From: Allohahella sp002354735
GTDB taxonomy: Bacteria > Pseudomonadota > Gammaproteobacteria > Pseudomonadales > Oleiphilaceae
DNA length: 64,000 bases
Assembly: GCF_047946665.1 (NCBI RefSeq)
Contig: NZ_CP172312.1
Coordinates: 310,001-374,000, forward strand
Reading direction: 5' to 3'
Below, piece by piece: positions 62,388-64,000 of the stretch (the stretch's first letter is position 1; each line of letters opens with the position of its first letter). A model generated the notes under the pieces. The model did no database searches, was not told the origin of the DNA, and worked only from the letters and a program-made list of their open reading frames with translations. A program made the position numbers and the translations under genes.

Positions 62388-63568
62388 TGATCAAAAAGTT
62401 TTAGAAATTTTTCGTTTGAAGCTCTGGAGGAAAGATGCTCGGTGAAAAAGGCCCTTGCGCACTCACCGATGGAGTGAATTTGCGCAGGATCTGCGTAAAG
62501 CGTTTGGATGGTTCGCGCCAGCTGGGACGGGTTGGCAGGTGAGACCATAGCAAATGGATGGCCTTGTGTATTTTCCTGAAGTCTCTTCGCTACTTTGGTG
62601 TCGCTTGTAATTAGCGTTTTGCCACAAGCCATGTACAAGTAATTTTTTAGTGGCCACACTCGGTTTGTTTTCGCCTGGTCCCCAAAGATGCCCAAACAGA
62701 GATCAGCTGATTGAATCAACGCCGCAAGTGAGTCAGAGTCCTGCCATTTTCGCTCCCACTGATACTGTAGTTCGAAACGCTCGGGCGCGTTCAAAAAAAA
62801 GTTCTCTAGAATTGCTGAGTCTTGCCCATCGCCGACGAAAAGAAAATCGATCGGCAAACTAGAATCAACCTTCGCTATTGCCTCACATATCGTTCTGATT
62901 CCTTGAAGTGGGACCATGGTTCCAGCAAACAAAACTTTGAAGCGATTGCCTTTCTTCTTGTCAGGTGAAGGTTTGAAAACTGCTTCGTTAATCGATAGAG
63001 GAATAGCTGTGAAAGATTCAGCTGGAATGTCGAACAATTTTGAATAGTACTCGGAGTTTTCAGGTGTGTCTGTGACGAGGCAATGGGCGACTAAATAGGC
63101 GCGGCGCTCCATGTATAGAAGTATTTTCGCAAAAATACCGCTGGCGCTGAATAGACGTCGATCGACCACTGCTGTGTCATACAACGATATAAAAACATCC
63201 GCGATGATTGATTTGGGGCGAGCTGACTTTGGTAAAAGACTCAAAGTGAACAACAAAAGCGGTGAAGGGTAGGGGACGTACAACACGTCCTTATTGCGGA
63301 ACCTGAGCACGGAAAAGCTTGCTGCTAAAGTGGCAGCTGTCAGCTTAAGAGCGGCAAAGAGAAGGCTAATTATTCTGCCTGCCTGAGAATCGTAGCTCAG
63401 CTTATTGCTGCTGGGAAAATTACGCTCAGTCACAGTTAGATATGCCTGTTTCTGAAGAAGACTCAAGCGATATTTCGTATTGGGATAGGCATCCGTAGCG
63501 CTATAAGTACCAGCGACCAGCACGGTCCGGGGTTCTGCTGGGCTCACTGAGATCATTTCTTTCGGCAT
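62381..63568 (-). CDS. Glycosyltransferase family 4 protein
   Basis: A 395-residue GT4 (GT-B fold) enzyme. The C-terminal half has KVLFAGTMVPLQGIRTICEAI and FLFVGDGQDS typical of GT4 donor domains, and KNYLYMACGKTLITSD in the nucleotide-sugar site. Substrate unknown; likely surface polysaccharide or glycan building. Start ATG 63568 is used here, but ATG 63556 gives an ATGA overlap of 4 bp with the methyltransferase gene and is equally plausible. Confidence 0.87.
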   Translation of the reverse strand: MPKEMISVSPAEPRTVLVAGTYSATDAYPNTKYRLSLLQKQAYLTVTERNFPSSNKLSYDSQAGRIISLLFAALKLTAATLAASFSVLRFRNKDVLYVPYPSPLLLFTLSLLPKSARPKSIIADVFISLYDTAVVDRRLFSASGIFAKILLYMERRAYLVAHCLVTDTPENSEYYSKLFDIPAESFTAIPLSINEAVFKPSPDKKKGNRFKVLFAGTMVPLQGIRTICEAIAKVDSSLPIDFLFVGDGQDSAILENFFLNAPERFELQYQWERKWQDSDSLAALIQSADLCLGIFGDQAKTNRVWPLKNYLYMACGKTLITSDTKVAKRLQENTQGHPFAMVSPANPSQLARTIQTLYADPAQIHSIGECARAFFTEHLSSRASNEKFLKLFDQR

Positions 63569-64000
63569 GTGAAGATCAGCCCGTCGCCCAGGCGGGAAAG
63601 GCCAGGTAAGCGCTGGAGCGAGCTGGCAATCTTGACGATCGCGTACACAAGCGTTGTATTAAGCCCCCGCACGGTTCTCCTTGATATTCCACTTTTAGCT
63701 GTCATTTCAGCTTTATCAGTCGAAGTACGCTTGTTGACTTTCTTGCCGTAGGCTAATTGCCGGAACGGAAACATTATATTCGTGAGAGGGAAGCCATAAA
63801 TGTACACAGAAATGTCGGTGAAGCCGGCGTTTGATAATTTTTCATATAGCTCGGACGGCTCATAGCGTCTGAAGTGTCCCGCCAACTCATCAATGGCTTG
63901 CCATTTTCTCATATAAGCGGGGACAGAGCCGATGAACCAGCCCTCCTGCTTCAAAGAAGCAAATATGGATGTCAGGAAGGCTTCATCGTTCTCGATATGC
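63553..64000 (-). CDS. SAM-dependent class I methyltransferase, C-terminal part
   Basis: Coding continues to the right edge, so the N-terminal SAM site is outside the window. The visible part reads HIENDEAFLTSIFASLKQEG at the edge, then WFIGSVPAYMRKWQAIDELAGHFRRYEP, the post-II region of Methyltransf_11-like enzymes. A TTG at 63954 is internal and not the start. It overlaps the GT4 gene by 16 bp, so the two form an operon of glycan genes. Confidence 0.82.
   Translation of the reverse strand, partial: HIENDEAFLTSIFASLKQEGWFIGSVPAYMRKWQAIDELAGHFRRYEPSELYEKLSNAGFTDISVYIYGFPLTNIMFPFRQLAYGKKVNKRTSTDKAEMTAKSGISRRTVRGLNTTLVYAIVKIASSLQRLPGLSRLGDGLIFTCRKK

Overview
The window reads as a chromosome segment of a gammaproteobacterium related to Pseudomonas and its marine relatives. 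The evidence is gene order: gatBAC facing mreBCD-maf-rng-yhdP-nit, the kdsD-kdsC-lptCAB-rpoN-hpf-ptsN-rapZ-ptsO block facing mlaFEDCB-ibaG-murA-hisGDC, and pilBCD-coaE-yacG facing pilA. By eye the base composition is moderately GC-rich (mid-50s percent) until about 59.5 kb, where it drops. I cannot name the species. Both edges cut genes: a DUF4105 protein on the left and a methyltransferase on the right.

Layout. 0-2.5 kb: end of an Lnb/DUF4105 envelope protein overlapping a lipoprotein hydrolase. 2.5-6.4 kb (minus): thiol peroxidase, then gatC-gatA-gatB for Gln-tRNA(Gln)/Asn-tRNA(Asn) amidation. 6.6-16.3 kb (plus): rod-shape genes mreBCD, maf, RNase G, the giant lipid-transport protein YhdP and a Nit amidase. 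16.3-18.2 kb: darP, a DUF6279 lipoprotein and DUF3301. 18.2-26.8 kb (minus): kdsD, kdsC, lptC, lptA, lptB, rpoN, hpf, ptsN, rapZ, ptsO and mgtE, joining LPS synthesis and export with sigma-54 and the nitrogen PTS. 26.9-35.7 kb (plus): mlaFEDCB, ibaG, murA, hisG, hisD, hisC and a Nif3 protein. 35.7-38.9 kb: zapG, zapE and a thiolase. 39.2-42.5 kb: a DUF1302-DUF1329 pair closed by a strong two-way terminator. 42.6-53.4 kb: accessory envelope genes (acyltransferase, DUF1232, Bax-like glucosaminidase, a 794-residue lipoprotein, two predicted outer-membrane proteins, a cation/proton antiporter, a PilZ protein). 51.6-58.6 kb (minus): pilB-pilC-pilD-coaE-yacG-HIT-barrel protein-trmO. 59.1-62.4 kb (plus): pilA and two glycosylation genes. 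62.4-64 kb (minus): a GT4 glycosyltransferase and a methyltransferase.

How they fit together. Much of the window is envelope biology: wall shape (mreBCD, murA), Kdo synthesis and LPS export (kds, lpt), phospholipid traffic (mla, yhdP) and type IV pili. RpoN is encoded here, and pilA carries a well-formed -24/-12 sigma-54 promoter with a 6+6 bp inverted repeat about 140 bp upstream. The most novel-looking unit lies directly behind pilA: an AT-rich gene for a multi-membrane-span protein with a TPR-like tail (GT-C/TMTC-like), overlapping by 8 bp a dolichyl-phosphate-mannose-synthase-like GT2. I infer a lipid-linked-sugar pilin glycosylation system of a type different from TfpO/PglL. Other points of note are mreC, which has no usual start codon at its conserved N-terminus (ATC with a good ribosome site), and two runs of uncharacterised outer-membrane genes at 45-51 kb and 52-53 kb. 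I saw no tRNA, rRNA, CRISPR array, insertion sequence or phage gene.
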